Origin: JBCBDX01 sp038529265
GTDB lineage: Bacteria; Pseudomonadota; Alphaproteobacteria; Rhizobiales; Rhizobiaceae
Direction: 5' to 3'
Assembly (NCBI GenBank): GCA_038529265.1
Contig: JBCBDX010000004.1
Coordinates: 124,001-188,000 of the forward strand
DNA: 64,000 nucleotides
Notes under the pieces: generated by a model
What the model was told of the DNA's origin: nothing
The model's database searches: none
The model's input: only the letters and a program-made list of their open reading frames with translations
Part shown: positions 49,338-57,923 of the stretch, in pieces
Numbering within the stretch: position 1 is the stretch's first letter
How the letters are laid out: each line of letters starts with the position of its first letter
Made by a program: the position numbers and the translations under genes

Positions 49338-50258
49338 TCAACTTTCCTTACGCTTCAAGGGCCTCAAGGCCGGAAATTTCAGCCGCGCTACGACTACGCC
49401 AGCGACAATAATAAACAAGGCGGCAAGCGCATTCCAACCCGGACGTTCGCCGAGAAACAGCGCCCCAAGTAGCACACCCGCAACGGGCACCAAAAGATTG
49501 ATCTGTCCAAAAAAGGAAGCGCCTTGCCGATCAATAATCGCGAACATGAAAAACGCGCCAAGTGTGTAAGCGACAATGCCCAAGGCAATCATCGCGACGG
49601 TTTGTGTGGGTGTCGGGTCAATCCCGAGTGGATTTTCCAAGATGAAGCTCATCGGGAAGAGCAAGATCAACGTTCCAAACCCGATGTAAACGAGCAGGAC
49701 CAATGGAGGCCAATGGGTCAAACGACGCATGACAAGCGCGTTGATCGCATAGCAAGTTGCCGCTCCAATCAACCCAAATTGTCTCCAAAATGTCTCAATA
49801 CCGACCGTCAGCGCTGGCCAGAAGAGAACGCAAAGACCGGCAATCCCCATCAAAACTCCTAGCAGTTTCGGTGCCGAGAGCTTGTCGTCTTGGGTGAACA
49901 TATGGGCCAGAATGATGGTCAACAACGGCATAAACCCCATCAAAATGGCCGCCAGGCCGCTATCAACGCGTTCCACACCCCAATTTATCAGGGTAAACGG
50001 GAGCACCGAACCGAATATCGAACAAACGGCAATCAATATGAGTTCACTTTGGGTCGGCCGTCGCCAATGGCGGCGTAATAGTACAAATAAAGCCAACAGA
50101 CAGAATACCGCAACCAGCTGTCGCGTGAGTGTCAAAGTGATGGGCGGGTAACCTTCAACTGCAACCTTCGAAAGGGGAAATGCCATACCCCAGAGGACGG
50201 CAAGACCAAGCAAAAGCGCATAGTCTGCTGGCCCAGGAGGGGCGCGGTGTCCACTCAT
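49338..50258 (-). CDS. EamA/DMT-family transporter
   Basis: 306-residue drug/metabolite transporter with ten helices in two EamA repeats: LLLGLAVLWGMAFPLSKVAV begins the first and ATCYAINALVMRRLTHWPPL the second. The start ATG follows the lipoprotein stop by 2 bp; a longer frame upstream runs antisense through other coding and lacks a signal. It lies between ilvB and ilvN, 5 bp before ilvN, so expression is tied to branched-chain synthesis. An amino-acid or keto-acid exporter is plausible by position, but the family is too broad to say. Confidence 0.85.
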   Translation of the reverse strand: MSGHRAPPGPADYALLLGLAVLWGMAFPLSKVAVEGYPPITLTLTRQLVAVFCLLALFVLLRRHWRRPTQSELILIAVCSIFGSVLPFTLINWGVERVDSGLAAILMGFMPLLTIILAHMFTQDDKLSAPKLLGVLMGIAGLCVLFWPALTVGIETFWRQFGLIGAATCYAINALVMRRLTHWPPLVLLVYIGFGTLILLFPMSFILENPLGIDPTPTQTVAMIALGIVAYTLGAFFMFAIIDRQGASFFGQINLLVPVAGVLLGALFLGERPGWNALAALFIIVAGVVVARLKFPALRPLKRKES

Positions 50259-50260
50259 GA

Positions 50261-50869
50261 TCAGGACTGCGCTTGTCGGTAAGCAGGCAAAGCCACACGG
50301 TTCAAGAACAGGCCAAAACTGTTGAACTCCGCCTGCCCCATGCCTTTCAATTCCATGAGAGCGCCAATACGTTGCGGCGCACGCTGAGCGATGATCAATT
50401 GTTGGTCGCGCTGCCCTCCAGCTTCCTGGCGCGCGCGACTGATCACAAAATCCTGTGTCGCACACTCTTTGGCGACGACAACCGGCGCTTCACGGCTTTT
50501 GGCACGTTCATAACAAGCCAGAACGCTACGAAAGGCGGCATTACGTCCCTGCTCTTTTTCAAGTCCGGCAATTTGCACAGCCGCGCCAATCAGGCGATCA
50601 CTCTCAGACTGGGCAACGGTCTGACCATTTGACTGTTGTGTCGCTGATGCTTCCTGAGTGCTGGCCACTGGTTCGGCACCACCTCCATTCGAAGCAACCG
50701 CTTCAGGCGGCGCCTCCACAGTCTCTACACCAGCTGCGCTCTCCAAAGCTGGGATTGCAGAGGTTGTCTCGGTCGAGTTGGTGCTTTGGCAGGCCACCAG
50801 CAAAAGTGCGGCAGCCGCTGTCAGTCCTAACCGAAAACACATACTACGCTTAGGGCTCAGGCTTGCCAT
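50261..50869 (-). CDS. Outer-membrane-type lipoprotein of unknown function
   Basis: 202-residue lipoprotein: signal region RLGLTAAAALLLVAC ends in a lipobox with Cys ~27, followed by Ser/Thr and a long Ala/Glu/Gln linker (~30-95). A more ordered C-terminal half follows with ECATQDFVISRARQEAGGQR and MELKGMGQAEFNSFGLFL. No family is recognised. The ATG overlaps the ilvB stop as TGATG, so translation is coupled to ilvB. It is a surprising partner in an amino-acid biosynthetic operon. Confidence 0.7.
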   Translation of the reverse strand: MASLSPKRSMCFRLGLTAAAALLLVACQSTNSTETTSAIPALESAAGVETVEAPPEAVASNGGGAEPVASTQEASATQQSNGQTVAQSESDRLIGAAVQIAGLEKEQGRNAAFRSVLACYERAKSREAPVVVAKECATQDFVISRARQEAGGQRDQQLIIAQRAPQRIGALMELKGMGQAEFNSFGLFLNRVALPAYRQAQS

Positions 50870-52668
50870 CAAACGAGTTGCTTTCCTTCTGCTCCAATGG
50901 CGTTGGCCACGGCTTCATCAGTTGCCTCATCTGGCAGGAGCATCTCATTGTGCGCCTTGCCTGATGGAATCATCGGGAAGCAGTTTGCCAGCGTTGCAAC
51001 ACAGCAATCGAAAATCACGGGCCGGTCAATGGCAATCATTTCTCGTATTGCATCGTCCAGCTGATCAGGCTTTTCGCAACGGATACCATGGCCACCATAC
51101 GCTTCAGCCAACTTCACGAAGTCGGGCATCGCTTCAGTGTATGAATGCGAGCGGCGATTGCCATGGAGCAATTGCTGCCACTGCCGGACCATACCCATAT
51201 ATTGATTGTTCAGAATAAAGATCTTGATGGGCGCATTATACTGAATGGCAGCCGACATTTCCTGGATGCACATTTGAATTGAAGCATCGCCGGCAATATC
51301 AATAACCAGCGCACCGGGGTGGGCAATTTGAACACCGAAAGCTGCCGGTAAGCCATAACCCATCGTGCCCAAACCGCCTGATGTCATCCAGCGTTTCGGT
51401 TTTTCGAAGCCAAAATATTGGGCCGCCCACATCTGGTGTTGGCCAACTTCCGTGGTGATGAAAGTGTCTTTTCCGCTCTCAAGGCACATCGCGGACAATC
51501 GCTCGATTGCAAACTGCGGCATGATCACGGAGTCATTTTTCGTATAAGCCAACGAGTTGCGGGCGCGCCACTTTTCGATCTGTTCCCACCAAACGGCCAG
51601 CGCCTCTTTTTCTGGTGCACCAGCATTGTCTTTCCAGACCGCGATCATCGCTTCAAGAACGTGAGCAATGTCCCCAACAATACCTACGTCGGTGTGGACG
51701 ACTTTGTTGATCGAGGATGGATCAATATCAATGTGGATCTTCTTGGAACCGGGCGAGAATGCATCGACGCGCCCGGTGATACGGTCATCAAAACGCGCTC
51801 CGATATTGATCATGACGTCACAATCATGCATCGCCATATTGGCTTCATAGGTACCGTGCATGCCGAGCATGCCTAGCCATTTGTCACCCGATGCTGGATA
51901 ACATCCCAACCCCATCAACGTTGATGTGATTGGAAAGCCTGTCATCTGAACCAGCTCGCGCAGCAACTCCGTGGCGCGGTCACCGGAATTAATGACACCG
52001 CCGCCGGAGTAGATGACCGGCTTTTTGGCGTTCATCATCAGTTCTACAGCATCACGAATGGCATCCATATCGCCATCCAGTTTCGGTCGATAGCTAACAC
52101 GTTCCTGTGCGACCTCGGGACCACGATAGATGCCGGTGGCAAACTGAACGTCTTTGGGAATATCAACAACAACCGGTCCAGGACGCCCCGTCTGCGCAAT
52201 ACGAAACGCTTCGTGCAAAACACGCGGCAAATCTTCGACTGATTTAACGAGCCAGTTATGCTTGGTGCAAGGCCGTGTGATGCCGACCGTATCGCATTCC
52301 TGAAATGCATCGGATCCGATCAGGCTGGTCGGCACCTGTCCGGTGATACAGACCAACGGGACCGAATCCATCAATGCATCTTGCAGTGGTGTCACCGCGT
52401 TCGTAGCGCCAGGGCCTGACGTTACAAGCAAAACGCCAACTTTGCCGGTCGAACGGGCATAACCTTCGGCCGCATGGCCGGCGCCCTGCTCGTGACGGAC
52501 AAGTATGTGCTCGATATCGTCCTGTTGGAAAATCTCGTCATAAATGGGCAGCACAGCTCCGCCCGGGTAGCCGAAAATATGCTCAACGCCATTATCGCGC
52601 AAAGCCTGCAGCACCATTTCCGCACCGTTCATTTCGCGCGGTTCATTAGTTGTGTTGATGGCATCCAT
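50869..52668 (-). CDS. ilvB: Acetolactate synthase, large catalytic subunit
   Basis: 599-residue ThDP/FAD enzyme for the first common step of valine, leucine and isoleucine synthesis. N-terminal PYR domain GAEMVLQALRDNGVEHIFGY with catalytic Glu in RHEQGAGHAAEGYARSTG; central FAD domain; C-terminal PP domain DIAGDASIQMCIQEMSAAIQ then NNQYMGMVRQWQQ. First structural gene behind a leader peptide and terminator, so probably under attenuation. The downstream order ilvB-lipoprotein-EamA-ilvN is atypical. Confidence 0.96.
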   Translation of the reverse strand: MDAINTTNEPREMNGAEMVLQALRDNGVEHIFGYPGGAVLPIYDEIFQQDDIEHILVRHEQGAGHAAEGYARSTGKVGVLLVTSGPGATNAVTPLQDALMDSVPLVCITGQVPTSLIGSDAFQECDTVGITRPCTKHNWLVKSVEDLPRVLHEAFRIAQTGRPGPVVVDIPKDVQFATGIYRGPEVAQERVSYRPKLDGDMDAIRDAVELMMNAKKPVIYSGGGVINSGDRATELLRELVQMTGFPITSTLMGLGCYPASGDKWLGMLGMHGTYEANMAMHDCDVMINIGARFDDRITGRVDAFSPGSKKIHIDIDPSSINKVVHTDVGIVGDIAHVLEAMIAVWKDNAGAPEKEALAVWWEQIEKWRARNSLAYTKNDSVIMPQFAIERLSAMCLESGKDTFITTEVGQHQMWAAQYFGFEKPKRWMTSGGLGTMGYGLPAAFGVQIAHPGALVIDIAGDASIQMCIQEMSAAIQYNAPIKIFILNNQYMGMVRQWQQLLHGNRRSHSYTEAMPDFVKLAEAYGGHGIRCEKPDQLDDAIREMIAIDRPVIFDCCVATLANCFPMIPSGKAHNEMLLPDEATDEAVANAIGAEGKQLV

Positions 52669-52729
52669 GATTTTTATCCGTCGTGACAGCCGCTCAGGCT
52701 TTTTGCTTATTCAATGTAGAGTTGGCAAT

Positions 52730-52752
52730 AAAAAAGGCTCCCCGGGGAGCCT
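52730..52752 (-). terminator. Attenuator terminator upstream of ilvB
   Basis: On the minus strand AGGCTCCCCGGGGAGCCT, an 18-base perfect palindrome, runs into TTTTTTA. It lies between the ilv leader peptide and ilvB, 61 bp before the ilvB start codon, where a transcription attenuator is expected. Confidence 0.9.
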
Positions 52753-52787
52753 CCTGTTTTCCGCGTATGGGTGGCATTGCCCGGCGA

Positions 52788-52844
52788 TTACATCGCCTTG
52801 CCCATACGCGTACCCACCACAAGAATGTTTAGCAAACTGTTCAT
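52788..52844 (-). CDS. ilvL: ilv leader peptide (18 aa)
   Basis: Short frame reading MNSLLNILVVGTRMGKAM, with the branched-chain run Leu-Leu-Asn-Ile-Leu-Val-Val near the start, ending TAA. This is the composition expected of an attenuation leader peptide: ribosome stalling at these codons when Leu/Val/Ile tRNAs are uncharged would change folding downstream. Its 3' half (52801-52810) pairs over 10 bp with 52762-52771; inside lies GGCGAT-GTA-ATCGCC, and the terminator follows. A partial antiterminator can pair CCGGG...GCC (52784-52773) with the 5' arm of the terminator. No Shine-Dalgarno is visible; a promoter just upstream would make the mRNA nearly leaderless. Confidence 0.8.
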   Translation of the reverse strand: MNSLLNILVVGTRMGKAM

Positions 52845-52852
52845 CACGTTAC

Positions 52853-52881
52853 ACAGTAATGGGGCCAAAGCCCTCAGTCAA
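52853..52881 (-). promoter_or_regulatory. Candidate promoter of the ilv leader and operon
   Basis: Minus-strand TTGACT, 17-base spacer, TACTGT. Transcription would start about 7 bases past the -10, within a few bases of the leader ATG at 52844, which matches the leaderless arrangement reported for the trp leader of Sinorhizobium. The -10 is weak. Confidence 0.4.
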
Positions 52882-52946
52882 CAGCGTGAATTCAACGGTG
52901 GAAGGGCAGCGTTAACGATACATGCGGCAGCTTAGGGGCAAAAAGA

Positions 52947-54965
52947 GTGGCGGACATGTTCAACGATCCTGGTGCGTTTGCACCTAACAGCAACGAGGCG
53001 GAGGAAACCATCCGCGAGAGGAACAGGACAGAAGGGTATGTAATCGGCTGCGATGGCACTTTCGCCACCGTTGTTGCTGACGTGTACAAAGACAATGGGG
53101 CCTCTGACGATTATTGGACCGTTGGACAGATGATCTCCATCCGCGTTGGTGATGTCCGTATCGTTGGGATGCTCGCTGAAACAGATACACAAACCAAGAA
53201 CTGGGAAGTTGATGGCGTAAACCGGCTGCAAATGGAAGTAGCGCTGATTGGCGAAGTCGTTGAAAAAGATGGCAAGCCAAAGTTCAGCGGCGGTATTTCA
53301 GCTTATCCCTACCCTGGTGCTGTCGCGCACCGCGTTCGCTCCGTTGACCTTCAAGCGATCTTTGCCAGTTCCGACCCATCAGCGGTGCGCGTCGGTGCAT
53401 TGTCGCAAGCGCGCGATTTGGATGCGATGATCTCTGTAAATACGATGGTGGAACGCCACTTTGCCGTTGTTGGAACGACCGGTGCCGGCAAGTCGACGTC
53501 CGTATCATTGCTGGTTCGTGATATCGTCAAAGTTCAACCAGACACGACCGTTCTGATCCTCGATCCTCACAATGAATATGCGCAAGTCTTTGAGGGACTG
53601 TCGAAAGAGATCAACGAACACAATCTTGATCTGCCGTTCTGGCTCTTCAAGTTGGAAGAATTTGTCCAGGTGCTTTTCAGAGGCCGAGACCCAATTCCAG
53701 AGGAAGTCGATATTCTTCGCGACCTGATCCCGCTGGCAAAGGCGAAATTCCGCGGTGATGGCGAGGGCATCATTGTACGCAAGTCAGAACGTTCGAAGAA
53801 TGGTGATCTGACATCCGATACTCCAGTTCCATATCGTATTTCGGATCTTACCGGATTGATTGATGAACGCTTGGGCAAACTCGACAAACGCGACGAGCGC
53901 TCATCGCTCAAGGCGTTGCTGAACCGGATTTCAGCTGCAGTAAATGACCCTCGCTATCGTTTCATGTTCGCCAGCAAAACGATTGCAGACAATTTCATCG
54001 ACGTGCTGTCTGCCATCTACCGCATTCCAACTGACGGGAAACCGATCACGACATTGCAATTGAATGGCATCCCTTCCGAGGTGGTCAATGCTGTGGTTTC
54101 AGTGCTCTGCCGGATCGCGTTTGACCTTGGCGTATGGAGCGAAGGACAGTTCAAAACAGTTGTCCTCTGCGAGGAGGCACACCGTTACATCCCGGCCAAC
54201 CGGGAGGAAAACTTCGGCCCTACCCGCGCGGCCATTGCGCGAATTGCAAAGGAAGGCCGGAAATATGGCGTGACGCTTGGCCTGATTACACAGCGTCCCA
54301 GTGAACTTGACCCAACGATCCTGTCACAGTGCTCAACGATCTTTTCAATGCGTCTTGGCAACGATCAGGACCAAGAGATCATGCGTAAAGCGATCTCGGG
54401 CGCATCGCGCTCATACATCAACTTCCTGCCATCGCTTGCAAACCGTGAAGCCATTGCGTTCGGCCAGGGCGTTTCGACGCCGATGCGCATGATTTTCCGC
54501 GAGGCACTGCCACATGAACTTCCTGGCAAGTTCGATGCATTTAGCGAAGCTGAAACAGATGCAGCGGCCGATCTTGCGTCCATTATCGAAACGATCAGGC
54601 ATCCGCAGGTGCGTGTCGACATGGAAGAGTTCAGCGAGCGTGTATCGAGCGACGAGCCGTTCCACGCGAGCCGCTTTGACGCACAATCGGCACCTCCTTT
54701 GGATCCCGGACCGCCCGAGACAATGGCGGAACCGCAGCTTCGCCGTTCATCCATTTTGAAGGAAGGCGCTTTGGAAGCGTTGGCGCAAGATGATGATCAA
54801 CAGCAACCAAGCTTGCGACGTCAATCGCCTGCCCAAGCCGTTGCATCCGTTTCTCAAACACCATCAAGTGCATCGCCGCAAGCGGTCCGACCGCCGGCTC
54901 CACCAATGCGTGAAGCATCAGACCGCACTTCGGCACGCAATCTGATCAGTCGTTTTAGAAGCTGA
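52947..54965 (+). CDS. HerA-type hexameric ATPase/translocase
   Basis: 672 residues. The N-terminal HAS-barrel domain (~25-160) is followed by a RecA-like ATPase: Walker A VVGTTGAGKSTSVSLLV (~174-190), Walker B VLILDPHNEYA, and a later VLCEEAHRYIPANREENFGP with arginine-finger candidates, IAKEGRKYGVTLGLITQRP and SQCSTIFSMRLGND. DUF87/HerA proteins translocate DNA, usually with nuclease NurA in repair. The C-terminal ~90 residues are low-complexity Pro/Ala/Gln. Starts at GTG, with an alternative ATG three codons in; the ribosome site is weak. No NurA or known anti-phage partner (Sir2, DUF4297) is adjacent, so it is probably housekeeping. Confidence 0.88.
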   Translation: MADMFNDPGAFAPNSNEAEETIRERNRTEGYVIGCDGTFATVVADVYKDNGASDDYWTVGQMISIRVGDVRIVGMLAETDTQTKNWEVDGVNRLQMEVALIGEVVEKDGKPKFSGGISAYPYPGAVAHRVRSVDLQAIFASSDPSAVRVGALSQARDLDAMISVNTMVERHFAVVGTTGAGKSTSVSLLVRDIVKVQPDTTVLILDPHNEYAQVFEGLSKEINEHNLDLPFWLFKLEEFVQVLFRGRDPIPEEVDILRDLIPLAKAKFRGDGEGIIVRKSERSKNGDLTSDTPVPYRISDLTGLIDERLGKLDKRDERSSLKALLNRISAAVNDPRYRFMFASKTIADNFIDVLSAIYRIPTDGKPITTLQLNGIPSEVVNAVVSVLCRIAFDLGVWSEGQFKTVVLCEEAHRYIPANREENFGPTRAAIARIAKEGRKYGVTLGLITQRPSELDPTILSQCSTIFSMRLGNDQDQEIMRKAISGASRSYINFLPSLANREAIAFGQGVSTPMRMIFREALPHELPGKFDAFSEAETDAAADLASIIETIRHPQVRVDMEEFSERVSSDEPFHASRFDAQSAPPLDPGPPETMAEPQLRRSSILKEGALEALAQDDDQQQPSLRRQSPAQAVASVSQTPSSASPQAVRPPAPPMREASDRTSARNLISRFRS

Positions 54966-55011
54966 GTAACTTTGCTGTCTAATTGGGTTTCAGACGAAAT
55001 TAAAACAAAAT

Positions 55012-55042
55012 AGCGGCCCCTATTTCGTGGGTCGCTGTTTTT
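55012..55042 (+). terminator. Rho-independent terminator after the HerA-type gene
   Basis: AGCGGCCC and GGGTCGCT form an 8-bp stem with one G-T pair around a 9-base loop, followed by GTTTTT. It lies 47 bp past the stop codon of the HerA-type gene, in the same direction. Confidence 0.7.
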
Positions 55043-55189
55043 CGTTGACGCTAGTCAAGTTTCAGCATTTTTAAAACTGTGCCGCGTCTTGAGAAGTGTT
55101 TCTGCACTGCACTCACTTGGAAAACTGCTGCAAATCAACGTGAAGCGTTCTTGGCACGAACCGCACCCGAAAAAATGTGGAACTGGGAA

Positions 55190-55981
55190 CTAGGCAGATG
55201 CTTGTTGCCGCCTTGGGGCAGAAGCGCGGAAGTTTGAATTCTCAGACATCACCACCTGGTTTCGGCCGTTATGCTTGGCAGCATAAAGATGCGTATCTGC
55301 GCGCTTCATAAGCGAACTCATATTCTCCATGCGATCCCAGAGCGCACCGCCGATACTGGCGCTGATAGCAACGCGTTCACCGTCAAGAACCAAGTGTATC
55401 TGCTCAATCGCAGCGCGCACGCGCTCAGCCAACTGCGCAAGCGAAAACTCGTCAACATTGGGGAAAACGATAGCAAACTCTTCACCACCAAGCCGCGCGA
55501 GAATGTCATGGCCACGCACCTGTTGTTGGAGACAAATCGAGACAGCGCGCAAAACCAAATCACCATTGTCATGACCATAGGTATCGTTGATGCGCTTGAA
55601 AAAATCCAAATCAATGATGACGACGCCAATCGGCTTACCAATGGCCGAGAATTCGCGCATATACTCTTTGAGCGTATCGTCGAAATAGCGGCGGTTCTGC
55701 AATCCCGTCAGAGAATCGGTCAGCGCAGCATTTCGGTAGGTCTCGCTCTTGGCAGCGTATTCGACTTTCTCTTCCGAGAACCTGCGCACCATCGGGAAGA
55801 TTGTAAATGTTGCAAACGCAGCACAGCCCATGCCGAGCATAGCAATCAAGCTGACAAGATAAGTGACGCCAAGGCTGACGGCCGAATTGGACATCACAAA
55901 AAACAACGCAATCAGCGCCAGTACTGATGTCAGCACCAGGCATCCGATAAAACCAACAATGAGCATGTCAGAGCGTTTCAA
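55190..55981 (-). CDS. Membrane diguanylate cyclase (GGDEF)
   Basis: 263 residues: two N-terminal membrane helices (MLIVGFIGCLVLTSVLALIA and GVTYLVSLIAMLGMGC) with a very short external loop, a linker helix, and a GGDEF domain from ~85 (DSLTGLQNRRYFDDTL). The active-site loop is GGEEF (165-169) and an intact inhibitory I-site RGHD (156-159) lies five residues before it, so product feedback is expected. It makes c-di-GMP from GTP at the inner membrane. Ribosome site not obvious; monocistronic. Confidence 0.92.
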   Translation of the reverse strand: MKRSDMLIVGFIGCLVLTSVLALIALFFVMSNSAVSLGVTYLVSLIAMLGMGCAAFATFTIFPMVRRFSEEKVEYAAKSETYRNAALTDSLTGLQNRRYFDDTLKEYMREFSAIGKPIGVVIIDLDFFKRINDTYGHDNGDLVLRAVSICLQQQVRGHDILARLGGEEFAIVFPNVDEFSLAQLAERVRAAIEQIHLVLDGERVAISASIGGALWDRMENMSSLMKRADTHLYAAKHNGRNQVVMSENSNFRASAPRRQQASA

Positions 55982-56082
55982 TTCTAGCCTACCCCCACTA
56001 GCTGTTACGTTAGCATTGGCAGCTTACGGTTTGGTTTACCGGAGGCAATAAATCAGCAGATCGCGTTAGGGCATTGGTAAAG

Positions 56083-56970
56083 TCAATCAGAACCTAACAA
56101 CTGCCAATCCTGATCAAACTGGTTGCGGAACCAGGTCCGCTGGCGTTTGGCGTACTGCGATGTTTCGATGACGCCGCGCTCGAGTGCCTCTTCAACGGTT
56201 ATTTCGCCAGCGAGAAGCGACCGGCAAACGCTGACACCGATGGCTTTCATGGCAGGCAATGAGGGATCAAGGTCACGTTCAAGGAGCTGCCCCACTTCAT
56301 CGACACCGCCCTCGCGCAAAATCGCCCCAAACCGCTTTTTGATACGCTCGCGTGTAACATCACGATCTGGCAACAAGACAATTTTCTCAATATTCTCAAT
56401 GCCTTGAAGAACTGAACGTCGCTTTCCTTGCCAATAGGAAAGAGGATGCCCGCTTGCCTCCAGCACCTCCAATGCGCGCACCAGTCGTTGACCATCTGTC
56501 GGCTTGATTTGGCTGGCGCTTTGCAAGTCGCTTGATTGCAGTAACCGATGTAGCGCCGCAGGACCTTCTTCAGACAAGCGACCGCGCCACCGGGTGCGAA
56601 CTTCGCTTGGAACATCTGGAATGTCCGAGATGCCCTCAAGCAAAGCCTTGAAATACAGTCCCGTACCGCCCACAAAAATCACAGGTTTGCTCTCTAGCAA
56701 TTCTTGCAGCTGTGACGAAACGGCATTCATCCATTTGGCAGTCGAGTAGGCTTCGCTTGGGTCAACATGTCCATAAAGCACATGGGTTGCTCGGGCCTCA
56801 TCTTCGGGCGATGGACGAGCCGTAATCAAACGCAGTATAGAGTAGACCTGCATACTGTCCGTATTGATGATCACGGCATCATGTTGATCGGCCAGATGAA
56901 GTGCCAATGCTGACTTGCCGCTCGCAGTTGGCCCCGCTATCAACCAGATTCTTCGCTCAGCGTTTCCCAT
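56083..56970 (-). CDS. miaA: tRNA dimethylallyltransferase
   Basis: 295-residue enzyme adding dimethylallyl to N6 of adenosine 37 in tRNAs that read UNN codons. P-loop IAGPTASGKSALALHLA, INTDSMQVY (substrate Asp), VGGTGLYFKAL and TRQ-equivalent ETSQYAKRQRTWFRNQF are all present. Divergent from serB with only 64 bp between start codons, so promoters overlap. Length normal. Confidence 0.95.
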   Translation of the reverse strand: MGNAERRIWLIAGPTASGKSALALHLADQHDAVIINTDSMQVYSILRLITARPSPEDEARATHVLYGHVDPSEAYSTAKWMNAVSSQLQELLESKPVIFVGGTGLYFKALLEGISDIPDVPSEVRTRWRGRLSEEGPAALHRLLQSSDLQSASQIKPTDGQRLVRALEVLEASGHPLSYWQGKRRSVLQGIENIEKIVLLPDRDVTRERIKKRFGAILREGGVDEVGQLLERDLDPSLPAMKAIGVSVCRSLLAGEITVEEALERGVIETSQYAKRQRTWFRNQFDQDWQLLGSD

Positions 56971-57034
56971 GGGAGCGTATTATGCCAACTCATCCAACCT
57001 TTTACAGGCTCATCTCCATTTACAGGACCATGAA

Positions 57035-57922
57035 GTGTCAGCAACCCAAATCATTACGCTGATTGCAGCCCGCGGCAGCAATCAATTGGATCATGCCACC
57101 GCGCTCAGATTGTCATCTGCAGTGGATGCAAGCGCGATGACGGTCCTGTCACCTGGAAACGCTGTTGAGCTGATTAGTGATGCGGACAACCCAACACAAT
57201 CAATCGAAGCCAAGCTGGATGACCCGGAAGCAGTGGACATCGCAGTTCAACCATGGCGCGAAGAGCGCCGCAAAAAGCTTCTTCTTGCCGACATGGACTC
57301 AACCATGATCCAGCAAGAATGCATTGACGAGCTGGCAGCCGAAGTTGGCGTAAAAGAACACGTCTCGGAAATCACGAGGCGGGCGATGAATGGAGAGATA
57401 GAGTTTGACGCTGCCTTGCGCGAACGCGTTGCACTTCTAAAGGGCCTACCGGCCTCTATCGTCGATAAAGTTATAGCAACGCGCATCGAGCTCATGCCAG
57501 GTGGACCAGAACTGGTTCGTACTATGCGCAAACACGGCGCTTATTGCGCACTGGTTTCGGGCGGATTTACCGACTTTACCAGCCGGATAGCGGAGATCAT
57601 CGGCTTTCAGGAAAACCGTGCCAACCAGCTGGAAAAGAAAGAAGGTTTGCTTACTGGCAAGGTGTTAGAGCCAATTTTGGGAAAACAAGCAAAGCTCGAT
57701 ACAATGAATGTACTCTGTGAGCGGCTACAACTCTCCCACGATGATGTGCTTGCAGTTGGTGACGGTGCCAATGATTTAGCCATGATCGAAGCCGCAGGCC
57801 TTGGCGTGGCAATCCACGCAAAACCAAGCGTCGCGGCGCAGGCGGACGTGCGAATAGATCGGGGCGACCTGACCGCGTTACTCTATCTGCAAGGATACAG
57901 CGAAGACGAATTCGTCAGATAG
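57035..57922 (+). CDS. serB: Phosphoserine phosphatase
   Basis: 295-residue HAD phosphatase for the last step of serine synthesis. N-terminal ACT-like region (~1-75), then the catalytic domain with LLLADMDSTMIQQE (Asp86 nucleophile, Asp88), LVSGGFTDFTSRIA (motif II) and VGDGANDLAMIEAAG (motif IV). GTG start with AGGA upstream chosen because earlier ATGs lie inside the divergent miaA gene. Stop is 1 bp from the stop of convergent degP. Confidence 0.93.
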   Translation: MSATQIITLIAARGSNQLDHATALRLSSAVDASAMTVLSPGNAVELISDADNPTQSIEAKLDDPEAVDIAVQPWREERRKKLLLADMDSTMIQQECIDELAAEVGVKEHVSEITRRAMNGEIEFDAALRERVALLKGLPASIVDKVIATRIELMPGGPELVRTMRKHGAYCALVSGGFTDFTSRIAEIIGFQENRANQLEKKEGLLTGKVLEPILGKQAKLDTMNVLCERLQLSHDDVLAVGDGANDLAMIEAAGLGVAIHAKPSVAAQADVRIDRGDLTALLYLQGYSEDEFVR

Positions 57923-57923
57923 A

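Noticed and set aside
52947..54965. HerA-type ATPase as part of an anti-phage system
   Set aside because: No Sir2, DUF4297, NurA or other defence partner is adjacent, and the neighbours are housekeeping genes.
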